From G963665215 sp963665215 (GTDB taxonomy: Bacteria; Chloroflexota; Dehalococcoidia; Lucifugimonadales; CAUZJF01), in contig CAXXWW010000003.1 in the NCBI GenBank assembly GCA_963665215.2, forward strand, positions 124,001 to 188,000: a DNA stretch of 64,000 bases, read 5' to 3'. Made by a program: the position numbers and the translations under genes. This document shows, one piece after another, positions 34,130 to 43,841 of the stretch. The notes below the pieces were generated by a model that did no database searches, was not told the DNA's origin, and worked only from the letters and a program-made list of their open reading frames with translations. The stretch's first letter is position 1. The number at the start of each line of letters is the position of its first letter.

Positions 34130-35857
34130 CCCGAATCCACCGAAGGAGGGCGTCGGGTTAGCGTCCTGAGGCGGCAAGAAGGTGCTCCTGTGCTTCTGGG
34201 ATAATGGTTTTGTAGCAAAAAAACGGCCCCGGAAAAGGAGCACCCAGTAGATGCTGCCACGCAACCACCCCGACCGGATCCAAATCACCTTCGACGACCG
34301 CCGCTTGGTGGCCAATGCCGGGCTGCTCCTTCCGGCCACCCTGGCGCGCGGCCCGAACTCTCGCGCCTCGCCCGAACTCGTCCGGCAGCGCCTCGACCTG
34401 GGCGATGCCCCGGGGCGGGCGAACACGAGCGACAAGATGATGACGCTGGTGGCGTCTGCGCTGGCTGGGGGCGACTGCATTGACGACGCCGATGTGTTGC
34501 GCACCGGGGGGACGGCCTGCACCCTGGGCGGCACTCTCAAGGCGCCATCCACCCTGGGCACCTTCCTGCGCAGCTTCCGGTGGGGCCACGTCCGTCAACT
34601 CGACCGGGTGAGCCGCGAGTTGCTGGCCCGGGCTTGGCAGGCCGGGGCGGGACCCGGCGACGGGCCCCTGACCATTGACCTGGACTCCACCATCTGCGAG
34701 ACCTACGGACTGGCCAAGGAGGGCGCCCGCCACCACGGCTATACCGGCAAGCGGGGCTACCACCCGCTGCTGGCCATCGCCGCCGGCACCGGAGACGTGC
34801 TGATGTCCCGGCTGCGCGAGGGCCGGGCCAACACCGCCCGCGGCGCCGCCCACTTCCTGCGGGAGACGGTGGGACGGGTGCGCTACGCCGGGGCCAACGG
34901 ACGACTCACGCTACGGGCCGACAGCGGGTTCTACACTCATGGCGTGGTATCCGTCTGCCGCAAGATGGATGTCCGCTTCTCCATCACCATCCGCCAGCAC
35001 AAAAGCCTGCACAATCTCATCGAGGCGATACCCGAAGATGCCTGGACGCCGATTCCTTACTGGATGGACGGCGCCGCCGATGTGGCCGAGACCACCTGCA
35101 CCCCCTTCCAGGCCGAGGCGGACGCCGCGCCGGTACGGCTCATCGTCCGGCGGGTGAAGCCGACGCCCGGTTCCCAACTGGCCCTCTTCGCCAAATACAG
35201 CTATCATGGCTTCATCACCGACCGGGACGGGGAGTTGCTCGAACTGGAGGCTGACCATCGCCGCCACGCCGAGATCGAGAATGCCATACGCGACCTCAAG
35301 TACGGCGTCGGGCTGAACCATCTCCCCTCGGGCCGCTTCGCCGCCAACGGCGCCTGGCTGGCCGTCCAGACGATGGCCCACAACCTGGCCCGCTGGACGG
35401 CGCGGATCGGTCTGGGAGAGCGGATAGCCACCACCAAGACCCTCCGGCGGCGGTTCTTCTCCCTGGCCGGACGGCTCACCCGCTCGGCACGCCGGTTGAC
35501 CCTGCATCTTCCGGATCGCTGGCCTTGGGCTGAGAAGTTCAGCCGCGCCTTGGCCCGGCTGCGAGCCATTCCACTCCCGGCCTGACGGCACCGTCGGCGA
35601 CCGACCCACCCACCGGACAACCGAAGATCCCCGCAGACTCGTGCCAGCCCGGTCCGAGAGAGTTCCCTGCTGCGTATTCTCTCGCCATCCCGCGCATCGC
35701 AGCTCCCGCAGACGGCCATAGGGGCCCCTGTGCGGCGATGAAGACCGTCCGCCGACCTCCCTACCCCAAATGGAACCCAGGCTATTTCCCCTGTAGCTCC
35801 CTCACCCCCCTTCCGCTTTCCTCACGCCGTCCATCGGTGTCCTTCGGTGGATTCGGG
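34130..35857 (+). mobile_element. IS1380-family element, copy D (with target duplication)
   Basis: 1728 bp, flanked by CTTAA at 34125-34129 and 35858-35862. It is 9 bp longer than copies B, C and E because of a local rewrite at about 34348-34370. Confidence 0.93.
34251..35585 (+). CDS. IS1380-family transposase, copy D (variant N-terminal segment)
   Basis: A 444-residue frame. Residues after LPATLAR read GPNSRASPELV instead of HLGLPELV, and TLKAP replaces TVKAP near residue 95. The rewritten stretch contains two copies of GCCCGAACTC, as if a template slipped. The catalytic motifs are unchanged, so activity is possible unless this N-terminal part is essential. Confidence 0.92.
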   Translation: MLPRNHPDRIQITFDDRRLVANAGLLLPATLARGPNSRASPELVRQRLDLGDAPGRANTSDKMMTLVASALAGGDCIDDADVLRTGGTACTLGGTLKAPSTLGTFLRSFRWGHVRQLDRVSRELLARAWQAGAGPGDGPLTIDLDSTICETYGLAKEGARHHGYTGKRGYHPLLAIAAGTGDVLMSRLREGRANTARGAAHFLRETVGRVRYAGANGRLTLRADSGFYTHGVVSVCRKMDVRFSITIRQHKSLHNLIEAIPEDAWTPIPYWMDGAADVAETTCTPFQAEADAAPVRLIVRRVKPTPGSQLALFAKYSYHGFITDRDGELLELEADHRRHAEIENAIRDLKYGVGLNHLPSGRFAANGAWLAVQTMAHNLARWTARIGLGERIATTKTLRRRFFSLAGRLTRSARRLTLHLPDRWPWAEKFSRALARLRAIPLPA

Positions 35858-36223
35858 CTTAAGGACTGGGAGGAGGTGTTGTTCGGTTTTGTGACTCATC
35901 CCGACGTATTGCGGCTCGTAGGGCGGCCCGAATCTGTAGGAGATGCGGTCTTCGATGAATCGGGACGACTACTCGGCTTGATCGGGTTGCACCCCACGAC
36001 TCCCTTTAGGTTGGCTAGGCCGCCCGATCCCAATAACCCTGCAACAGGAGGGCCGCCCAGGTCATGGACCGATGTCGTTATGGCGGAACGCCTGAAACTG
36101 TTGCTTGAGGACCGGCTCAGTCTGTGTTCGTCTCTGACCAAGGCTCAGTGCGACTTCGTCCTGGCGAAGCCCTGACCGTGGAAGCTGTGTGGGATCAGAC
36201 AGACGGTCACGGGCAAACGCGTC

Positions 36224-37591
36224 GAGGTTACGTCAATAGGTGTGTAAACGACATCAGGCGGCGACCTTCTCAGCCGTTGATTCAATGGCGATTCCATCCG
36301 CATACTGTGCACCGAGATAGACGTCTTCGATCAACTCAGGGGCCTTCAGACGCCTGAAGCGCTGTTCGGCGACCATCAACATTTTCCAGATCACCGCTAT
36401 CGCCCGATCGACCCTCTTGTAGCGCTTGGCGGCATCGGTCCGAAGCCTGAGGGCCGCGAAGGGTGATTCTACCGGGTTCGTCGTGCGAAGGTGCCCCCAG
36501 TGCTCCTTTGGGAAGTCATAGAAGGTGACCATGCGGTCCCAGTCCCGCTCCAAGGCCTCTGAGGCCGCCTCGTAGGAATGGTCGCCGCACCACCTGGTGA
36601 ACACCGTCCTGAGCCGCTCAGCCTCTGTCCGAGTCGGCGCGTAGGGGATAGTACGCAGCATGAGCTTGGCCTGGTCCTGTTGTCGCTTTGGAAGCTTGGC
36701 GAGCACGTTTACGATCTTGTGGTTCCAGCAGCGTTGCTCTGCCGCCTGCGGATAGACGTTGCGCAGAGTTCCCCAGATGCCCAGGTGTCCGTCTCCAACC
36801 ACCAGCCTCGGGCAGCTCAAGCCCCGGCGCTTGATGTCCCTGAGCACCTCGGACCAGTTCTCTGTGGACTCCCTGTATCCGGGAACAGCGCTCACCACCA
36901 CCTTGCTCCCGTCGCTCAGGGCCGCCATCACCACCAGTACCGCCGCCTTCTCCTTCTCAAGACCAGCCTTGACGTAGACTCCATCCACCCACATGTAGAC
37001 CACTTCCAGGTCATCGAGGGGCCGGCTGCGCCATTGGGCAAGCTCATCGTTCCACTTATCCTTCAACCGGGCCACCGTGCTCACCGATACCGGTGCGTCC
37101 TCTCCCAGCAGCCCCCGCAAAGCCAGATCGAAGTCGCCTTCGGATAGACCGTGCAGGTACAGCTCGGGGATCAACTCAGCAACCTTCCTGGTCCTGTTGA
37201 CGAACAGCGGCAGCAGCCGGCTCTCGAACTGCTCCTCGGTATCGCGGACTCGCGGCCGCCTCAGCTGTATCGTTCCCGAACTCAGCGTAAGCCTCCGGGC
37301 TCTGCCGTATCCGTTCCGATAGCCGGTATCGTTGTCCGAGTCGGATCTGAGCGCCGACTTCGCCCTTCCCAGAAACGCCGTCACCTCCTCCTCCAGCAAC
37401 TCCTGGATCAGCCTCTGGACCTGGCTTCGCACCCAATCCTCCAACTGCTCCCACTCCGGCCTTGACTCCGACCTACTCTCAGTGCTTTCCTTCCTCATGG
37501 GCGGTCTATCTCCTCTCTTGGGCCTCGAGCCCGTGTTGTTCAGAGAGAGGGTACACCGCCTGACTGTTTACACACTTTTTGAAGATACCTC
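36224..37591 (-). mobile_element. IS256-family element, copy 5 (no target duplication)
   Basis: 1368 bp. Flanking octamers are AACGCGTC and CCTGGGGC, which do not match. The right side runs straight into a dehydrogenase gene lacking its N-terminal third. Confidence 0.93.
36254..37498 (-). CDS. IS256-family transposase, copy 5
   Basis: Complete 414-residue frame. Private changes: PVSVSTV for PVSASTV and WGTLRNV for WGALRNV; it shares DSDNDTGY with copy 3. Confidence 0.95.
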   Translation of the reverse strand: MRKESTESRSESRPEWEQLEDWVRSQVQRLIQELLEEEVTAFLGRAKSALRSDSDNDTGYRNGYGRARRLTLSSGTIQLRRPRVRDTEEQFESRLLPLFVNRTRKVAELIPELYLHGLSEGDFDLALRGLLGEDAPVSVSTVARLKDKWNDELAQWRSRPLDDLEVVYMWVDGVYVKAGLEKEKAAVLVVMAALSDGSKVVVSAVPGYRESTENWSEVLRDIKRRGLSCPRLVVGDGHLGIWGTLRNVYPQAAEQRCWNHKIVNVLAKLPKRQQDQAKLMLRTIPYAPTRTEAERLRTVFTRWCGDHSYEAASEALERDWDRMVTFYDFPKEHWGHLRTTNPVESPFAALRLRTDAAKRYKRVDRAIAVIWKMLMVAEQRFRRLKAPELIEDVYLGAQYADGIAIESTAEKVAA

Positions 37592-38153
37592 CCTGGGGCA
37601 CACTGAGGAGATCATCGCGGCGGGCAAGCACGCCTTCTACGACAAGCCTGCAGGCGACGATTACCCCCGCTTCGAGAGGCTAGTTGCGATGGCCCGCGAG
37701 CGCGGTCTGCTCATCCAACTGGGCTACATGTTCCGCAAGCACGATGGCTTCGAGCGAATCGCCGAATGGGCGCGCTCAGGATTCCTCGGTCACGTGTTCT
37801 ACATACGTGGGCAGATGTCCGTAAATGTCACCGAGAATGAAGTCAAAGCCGCACCACAGACGGCCGGCCTATTCTTCGACCTGGGATGCCACATGATAGA
37901 CCAGGTCGTGTGGATTCTCGGACGCCCCGAGAGAGTGACCTCGTTTCTGCGCCACGATGCCTTCGGCAACCCTGAATACGCGGACAACACCCTCGGCGTA
38001 TTCGAGTATGATGACTCCATGGCAATAGTGGACATCGCGGGCAGGGGGTTTGGGCAGCTCTCACGACGGTTCGAGGTGAACGGCACCGAGGGGTCCGTGA
38101 CAATGGAGCCGATGGAGCCAGCCGATACGCTGCGACTCCACCTCGATGAACCC
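37592..38153 (+). pseudogene. Gfo/Idh/MocA-family dehydrogenase, truncated at both ends
   Basis: The surviving part starts at the IS256 edge with GHTEEIIAAGKHAFYDKPAG, the end of the Rossmann domain with the DKP version of the family's EKP motif. The substrate domain follows: LIQLGYMFRKHDGFERIAEW, LFFDLGCHMIDQVVWILGRP (the conserved G-x-H-x-x-D motif) and EVNGTEGSVTMEP. It is cut at 38153 by an IS481 remnant. The NAD-binding N-terminus and the last strands are missing, so it is non-functional. It is one of three Gfo/Idh genes in the window. Confidence 0.85.
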
Positions 38154-38662
38154 TGTATAGACCGGGGACATAGCTTACACATGTTGTGGCCGGGGACATG
38201 GTGGACACCATAATAGGCATGACTTCATTACAAGGAGGTGGTCATGCCATGGAAGGAGATGTCCGTTATGTCTCAGAGGAGAGAGTTCGTGGAGCTGGCG
38301 CAGGCTGAAGGCACCAACAAAAGGGGCCTTTGCCGTCGCTTCGGGATCAGCCCTACGACTGGATACAAGTGGCTTGGGCGTTTCCGTGAAGGGAGCGAGG
38401 CAGGCGTATCTTCCCACCAACTTTCCCGTGATATCGAGCTGCCGCGGCGGCCTCACTACTCGCCTGCACGTACCCCATCGCAGATTGAGCAGGCGGTGCT
38501 GTCTGCCCGTGCGGCCCATCCGGCCTGGGGAGCTCGTAAGCTGCGACGGTGGCTTTTGGACCGCAGGGATGTGTTTGAGGCGGACATGCCGGTTCCCCCC
38601 AGTACTATCACGGCGATCTTGCGTCGACCACTCGGTACCGCATTCCGATGGCTTCATTAGCA
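38154..38662 (+). mobile_element. IS481-family remnant
   Basis: The left end reads TGTATAGACCGGGGACATAG, as in IS481 ends. A frame from 38238 starts MVMPWKEMSVMSQRREFVEL with the HTH (GLCRRFGISPTTGYKWLGRF) and a second helical domain ending TITAILRR. Homology stops at about 38630; the DDE core and right end are missing. It interrupts the 3' end of the dehydrogenase fragment. Confidence 0.75.
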
Positions 38663-38822
38663 CGAACACCATAGAGGGGCCTGCTCAAGCGGGCCTGTTC
38701 CTGGACACATCACAAGTATTCCCGCGAACACGCAGGCACCCATGTGACCGAAGCCTGTACAAGTACAATATCCGCAACCTGAAGAATCCCTTCGAGGGCT
38801 TCATCAGGGCTACGGTGACGGT

Positions 38823-40403
38823 ATGAACCGCCTCTATTATGGAGATTGCTTAACCATAATGCAGGACGCTGCCCAATGCCTGTCTGACTGTTACCTGGAC
38901 CCGCCCTTCAACTCAATCGTCAATACAACTCCATATACAAGGACGAAACTTGGAAGGCCCTTGCCAGATCAAATCGAAGCGTTCTGCGATATGTGGGAAC
39001 TGGACGCGGAACGGGAACGGGCTATCCGCACAATGCCAGTGCTAATGCGGGAGAGCGGGCCTGACGACACCGTATCGGAGTTCCGGAAACGCTGGATGCA
39101 AGGCCTGCGCGGGACACAACCGCGCCTCTGATGGCCTACCTATCCATATGGCTCAACGCCTGCTCATTATGAAGCGGCCATTGAAGCCGACCGGAAGCAT
39201 CTACTACCATTGCGACCCTACGGCAAGCCACTATATCACAGCCCTTCTGGCTGCTGAGGTTGGGCATCGAGAATTTCCAGAATGAAATCGTTTGGCAGCG
39301 CACCTCCGCCCACAATGATGCACGCAGGTATGGAGCCATTCACGATACCATCTTGTTTTACAGCCGGACTGGAAACTGGAACTGGCACACGCAATTCCAA
39401 CCCTACGACGATAAACACCTAGCCCGTTTCCGACATCAAGACCCTGATGGTCGTCGATGGACAGACGGCGACTTGACGGCCAAAGACTAACTGGTTATGA
39501 GTACGAGGGTAAGAATGAGAATTGGCGCGTTCCGCTAGAGACAATGGAGCGACTGGATAGAGAAGGTCGATTGCTTCGCACTCGCAAAGGTGGTTTCCGC
39601 GTCAAGAGGTATCTGGACAACTTGGAAGTCGCCCCGCGCAATCCATATGGGTCGATATTCCGCCCATTGACTCTCAAGCGTCAGAGCGGATGGGCTACGG
39701 CCACGCAGAAACCCGTCGCCTTGATGGAGCGCATTATTAGTGCCTCCAGTAACCCCGGAGACGTGGTACTCGACCCATTCTGCGGCTGTGCCACCACTAT
39801 TGAGGCCGCGCATAAACCGACCGCCAATGGATAGGGATAGATATAGCGATTCACGCCGTCAAACGTGTGGCCTGGATACGGCTTAATGAGCGTTTGGGAC
39901 TGGTGGAAGGCCACGATTACACCATAGACGGGATTCCAGGCTCACTGGAAGGCGCTAAGGATCTATGGCGGCGTAGTACCACTTCCAGAAGTGGGCAGTG
40001 GAGCAGACTAGAGGGCTTTGTCACCACCAAGCGGACATGCCGATGGTGGGATGGTCGGGTGTACTTTGCCGTGCCGGACGAGAAAGAGCTTCAGACGTAT
40101 GGTCGTGGAGGTCAAGGGGGGGGCCAACGTCAATATCGTAGACCTCGCGCACTCAAGGGGGTCCTGGAATACGACCCAGCATTGATGGCCGGGCTTGTCA
40201 TCATGGCAGCCGCTTGGCCCGGTGAAGGAACGGAATTTTACTCCGAAATGGTGATGCGGGAGCCATAGAGCTCTGGGGCAATGAACATCCCAGGATCCAG
40301 TTATTGACTGTGGGCGAGATACTGGACGGGATAGCGGTTTAGAACGCCGACAGTAGCGGGCAGGCATGAGTTAAGTCCCAGGATGCCAGGGTTGCCAGTA
40401 TGA
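38823..40403 (+). pseudogene. DNA N6-adenine methyltransferase (type III Mod-like), decayed
   Basis: Starts MNRLYYGDCLTIM and contains the catalytic YLDPPFNS. Further blocks lie in different frames: LPDQIEAFCDMWELDAERER, SIYYHCDPTASHYI (about 39200), FQNEIVWQRTSAHNDARRYG, the SAM-binding VVLDPFCGCATTIEAAH (39765-39815), VKRVAWIRLNERLGLV and GRVYFAVPDEKELQ, ending HELSPRMPGLPV near 40400. At least five frameshifts or stops separate them. The order is that of beta-class site-specific adenine methyltransferases of about 500 residues. No intact restriction partner is visible. The density of lesions says true decay rather than sequencing noise. Confidence 0.82.
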
Positions 40404-40809
40404 GTGACGAGGATAGAACACCCTTTGACGACGTCATAGAAGAACTTCGTAATTAGAAGGAGACACTGGCCACGACTATCGGGCTAGGTTCCAGACGCTG
40501 AGATTATGAGATGGGCATTGCATCTTATAGGAAATGGCCTTTGTAGCATGTCACGTTGAAACAAGGCAGCGATATATGCCAGCCGTGCCATCTCGTACTT
40601 TGAACCAGGACTTGGTGCAATGGACTGTTGAGCACATGCGCAGGTTTGTAGAGAGGTTGCGCACTGGCAACTTCCCCGTAACGGATGAGCAGATTTTAGC
40701 GATTGAAACCATCTTACAGCGTCAGTCACAAGACATTCGGGCAATTCTTATTTGCCCCCTGAGAGTTGGCCGTTTCTTCATTCATAATTACATCCTTTCA
40801 AGCCCCTAA
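40400..40809 (+). other. Decayed downstream partner of the methyltransferase and a short frame
   Basis: ATG at 40400 overlaps the methyltransferase stop and gives MSDEDRTPFDDVIEELRN before a stop; shifted frames continue with ETLATTIG and DYEMGIASYRKW. Further on, a frame has PSRTLNQDLVQWTVEHMRRF and VTDEQILAIETILQRQSQDI, which look like coding sequence of an unknown gene without a proper start. All are probably broken. Confidence 0.4.
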
Positions 40810-40914
40810 CTTATCAGTCCGAAATAATGCAGGCCTGTTCCGGCCCACCGCTCTGGTTCCCTTTACCCGCCAGCTCCGCCATGAGACATCATGACGAGGA
40901 TGACTGATCGGACA

Positions 40915-42018
40915 ATGGCAAAATACAAAGCAGCCATCATCGGTTTGGGACGCATCGCCTCCACCATCGACGACGAGGTGGAGGGAAGTTCCTATCTCTT
41001 ACCCTGGGGCCACATGCCCAGCTACCTACAGGTGCCTGAGATTGAAGTGGTCGCCGCAGCCGACTCCTACGCTGAGCAGCGCGAGACGTTCGGCAGCCGC
41101 TACGGCTTGAGCAATCTCTACGCCGACTACCGCGAGATGATCGAAAAGGAGCGGCCGGACATAGTGTCGGTATGCATCTCGACCAAGCCGCGAGCAGAGG
41201 TCGTGACTGCTATCGCAGCCATGGGCACCGGCGTCAAGGCTATCTGGACCGAAAAGCCGATAGCGACAAGCCTCGCGGAGGCGGACTCTATGGTGGCAGC
41301 CTGCCGCAGTGCCGGCATCAAGCTCGCGATCAACTGTTTGCGACGCTGGGACCCCTGGTACAACAAGGTGCGCGAGATGATTGACTCGGGCGCAATCGGT
41401 CGCGTCCACCAGGTAAATGTCTACGCGAGCGGCGAGTTCTCCCACTACTCCCATGCGATTAACCTGGCGAGGTATCTTGCTGGCGGGAACGGGAGGGTGT
41501 CATGGGTCTTCGGAGAGATGGAGAGCGAAGAGAAGGCGGGTAGTGACGACGACCTCGGCGGCTACGGCTACCTGGCTTTCGACAATGGTGTACGTGGCTT
41601 TCTTCGCGTCGCGGACCTGGAGAGCAAGACCTGGCTTTACAACGAATCCGACGTCCTGGGCAGCGATGGAAGGATCAAGATCCCCGCCGACTGGGAGTTC
41701 GAGTTGTGGCAGAGAGCAGACGGTGATCGTAGGATGCAGCTATGTCGATACTACTTTCCAAGGCCTCAGCGGATAGAAAGTGCCGGTGTACGTACAGTGC
41801 GTGACCTTGTTCAGTGCATCGAGACCGGCAAGGAGCCGAACTCATCGGGTGACGACGGTCTTCACGACCTAGAGGTCGCGATCGCCCTGCGCGAATCGCA
41901 CCGCCAGGGAGGCAGGCGAGTTGACCTGCCTATCGCCGACCGCGCACAGCGTATCATCTCGGCCGAGGACATATGGTTCCAGGTGCCCCGCGCTCTGGCC
42001 GGTGAGCGACCACCTTAG
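40915..42018 (+). CDS. Gfo/Idh/MocA-family oxidoreductase
   Basis: A 367-residue protein from ATG 40915 (an ATG at 40891 would add 8 residues; the later one gives the canonical MAKYKAAIIGLGRIAST). The Rossmann GLGRIAS motif, AADSYAEQRETF and IWTEKPIATSLAEADSM (EKP) identify the family. The substrate domain has LRRWDPWYNKVREMIDSGAI and FSHYSHAINLARYLAG, where the His is the usual catalytic or substrate residue. Members oxidise sugars or inositols with NAD(P). Its location among sugar-acid and sialidase-like genes supports a carbohydrate substrate, not further defined. The frame is intact. Confidence 0.88.
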   Translation: MAKYKAAIIGLGRIASTIDDEVEGSSYLLPWGHMPSYLQVPEIEVVAAADSYAEQRETFGSRYGLSNLYADYREMIEKERPDIVSVCISTKPRAEVVTAIAAMGTGVKAIWTEKPIATSLAEADSMVAACRSAGIKLAINCLRRWDPWYNKVREMIDSGAIGRVHQVNVYASGEFSHYSHAINLARYLAGGNGRVSWVFGEMESEEKAGSDDDLGGYGYLAFDNGVRGFLRVADLESKTWLYNESDVLGSDGRIKIPADWEFELWQRADGDRRMQLCRYYFPRPQRIESAGVRTVRDLVQCIETGKEPNSSGDDGLHDLEVAIALRESHRQGGRRVDLPIADRAQRIISAEDIWFQVPRALAGERPP

Positions 42019-42066
42019 CTCCAGGGGGCGTTCCCTTGGCCAGGTCAACACTCCCAAAGAGCGGCT

Positions 42067-42225
42067 ATGGACACGACTCCTTCGAATCTCCCCCTGAACG
42101 ACGAGACCGACTATGGCATGTGCTTCGCCTGCGGGCCACGGAATCCATCTGGCCTGCAGCTCAGGTTCGAGCGCGATGGGGGAAAGGTTACCACGACGTT
42201 CCAGTGCCGCGAGATGCACCATTAG
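42067..42225 (+). pseudogene. PaaI-type hotdog thioesterase, N-terminal fragment
   Basis: MDTTPSNLPLNDETDYGMC leads into FACGPRNPSGLQLRFERDGG and ends CREMHH. The CFACG-x-x-N-P-x-G-L motif is typical of PaaI-like hotdog thioesterases, which are about 150 residues; only 52 remain and no catalytic HGG motif follows. The stop comes where HQGYPGIVHGG would be expected. Confidence 0.6.
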
Positions 42226-42695
42226 AGGAGTTGAGGGTACCCCCGGGCAAACGTCTAGTACTGGAACACGAGCCGGGTCATTACTCTGCAGTGCTGCCTT
42301 TAGACGTGAGGGTCGGATTAGGTCCTGAAATGGGCGTCCTGGTAGCGAATTTGGCTTGGAGTGAGATCGACTCGCAAGTACCGCTGGCTCATTCTGATAC
42401 GCCTGCAGTAGATCCTGCCACGCCCCATCCCCCCTCCTTGACACCCTGGGCTATGCTGCCCCCAGAGGCAGGTTTATTCGGGGTGAGATGAGAGCAAAAG
42501 GCGATATTGATACTGGCGTGGGCGCAGGTGGCTGCACGGTGCATTCAACGAGGCAGACGACACCCGTACCGCCTATCTGCGCGAGGACCCACCTCGTACT
42601 ATCTAACGGGCCATTGTTGTGGAAGCCTAGTAGAGGCGCTCTTCGACTGGGTCCCGGGCTCGCAGCCTTCGAGTGCGGCCCGCCACCGACTTTGG
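42226..42695. other. No supportable gene
   Basis: Plus-strand frames here lack recognisable motifs. The stretch separates the thioesterase fragment from the convergent enolase-superfamily gene and may include debris of the thioesterase 3' region, but no match was seen. Confidence 0.45.
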
Positions 42696-43841
42696 CTAGA
42701 TAAAGGCCGGGCTGTTGTCGGGGCGGCGGGGATCGCCCCGGCGCCAGGCGGCGTACGGGTACCGGCCCAGCGCATCCTCGTCCACTTCTAGGCCCCATCC
42801 CGGCTTGTCGGGGATGTCAAGATAGCCGTCCACCGGTACCCACGGCTCCTTCACGAACTCACGCCACCTACCTGTGTCGTGCGGCCGGTACTCCAAGATT
42901 AGGAAGTTGGTCGTCGCCGCCGCGAAATGGACATTTACGGCGCCCGCCAGAGGCCCCATGGGGTTGTGGGGCGCGACCACGACATCGTGGCCCTCGGCGA
43001 TGGCCGCGATCTTCCGCATCTCCATCAGGCCGCCGCATATACAGACGTCCGGCTGGATGATGTCCGCGGCCCCGGCCTGCAACAGGTCGTTGAACTCGAA
43101 CTTTGTATAGAGGGCCTCGCCGGTGGCCAGAGGGATGGGCATCTGGCGGCGGAGGTGGGCCATCTCCCGAATGTTCTCGGGGCGTATGGGTTCTTCAAAG
43201 AAGAACGGAGCGTAGGGGGCTACCGCGTGGGCCAGCTCGAGGGCACGCACCGGCTCGAACACCTTGGCATGAACGTCCAGGCCGATGTTCACCCCCTCGC
43301 CCTCCGCCTTGCGCACAGCCTCCATGAACTTCGGCCCCTCGCGCAGCACCTCGTTCCAAGAACGCAGGTCGGGGTCCGGTGGAAACGGGCTCATCTTCAG
43401 CCCCGTGTATCCATAACGCTCGACAAGCGACACGGCATGCTCGGCGACTTCCTCGGGGGTCGAGCCCCGGCCGCAGCTCTGGTACACTCGGACTCGGTCA
43501 CGGACCCGCCCCCCCAGCAGCTTGTAGACGGGCACGCCCATGGCCTTGGCCGAGATGTCCCACAGCGTGTACTCGATGCCGCTGATCGACGCCAGCCCCA
43601 CGGAGCCCGGCGGGAACCGGAGGCCCTGGTACATCAAGGCCCACAAGTGCTCGATATTCCTGGGATCCTTGCCGACGATCCAGCCCTTGAGATAGTCGAT
43701 GGTGGCGACGACGGCCAGGTCCGGCCCGACGCTGAAGGCCTCGCCCCAGCCCACGATGTCCTTGTCCGTCTCGGTCTTTACGAACAGGATATTGCGCCCG
43801 CCGCCATCTACGACGAAGGTGGTTATGTCGGTTATCTTCAT
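42696..43841 (-). CDS. Enolase-superfamily dehydratase (D-galactonate dehydratase-like)
   Basis: A 381-residue mandelate racemase/muconate lactonizing protein. The capping domain starts MKITDITTFVVDGGGRN. Barrel residues match the galactonate dehydratase pattern: Asp189 and His191 (IGLDVHAK), Glu216 in FFEEPI, Glu242 in ATGEALY and His292 in VAPHNP; the three acids bind Mg2+ and the two histidines are acid/base candidates. It removes water from an acid sugar. Its ATG overlaps by four bases the stop of a paralogue upstream, so the pair forms an operon. The exact sugar acid cannot be told from sequence alone. The frame is intact. Confidence 0.88.
   Translation of the reverse strand: MKITDITTFVVDGGGRNILFVKTETDKDIVGWGEAFSVGPDLAVVATIDYLKGWIVGKDPRNIEHLWALMYQGLRFPPGSVGLASISGIEYTLWDISAKAMGVPVYKLLGGRVRDRVRVYQSCGRGSTPEEVAEHAVSLVERYGYTGLKMSPFPPDPDLRSWNEVLREGPKFMEAVRKAEGEGVNIGLDVHAKVFEPVRALELAHAVAPYAPFFFEEPIRPENIREMAHLRRQMPIPLATGEALYTKFEFNDLLQAGAADIIQPDVCICGGLMEMRKIAAIAEGHDVVVAPHNPMGPLAGAVNVHFAAATTNFLILEYRPHDTGRWREFVKEPWVPVDGYLDIPDKPGWGLEVDEDALGRYPYAAWRRGDPRRPDNSPAFI

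Larger units (their letters stand above)
33309..36175 (+). pseudogene. Trypsin-like lipoprotein with N-terminal repeats, interrupted by IS1380 copy D
   Basis: Removing 34130-35857 and one CTTAA joins 33309-34129 to 35863-36175: 1134 nt, exactly 378 codons with stop. The N-terminus has a signal peptide with lipobox (VVGLLVLLAAC), then two repeats of SPSGDEVLPNAGxEPTEAAA and a shorter third, a low-complexity linker. The body has IGIRTGVIVDSDGHVMTVMG, typical of the first strand pair of DegP/trypsin-like proteases, though the usual catalytic His motif is not obvious. After the junction it reads ARSLKDWEEVLFGFVTHPDV and ends CDFVLAKP. GGAGGGG precedes the ATG. It is probably a surface lipoprotein; catalytic activity is doubtful. 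Confidence 0.65.

Noticed and set aside
42036..42491. 151-codon plus-strand frame over the thioesterase fragment
   Set aside because: It reads the thioesterase fragment in the wrong frame and shows no family motif.
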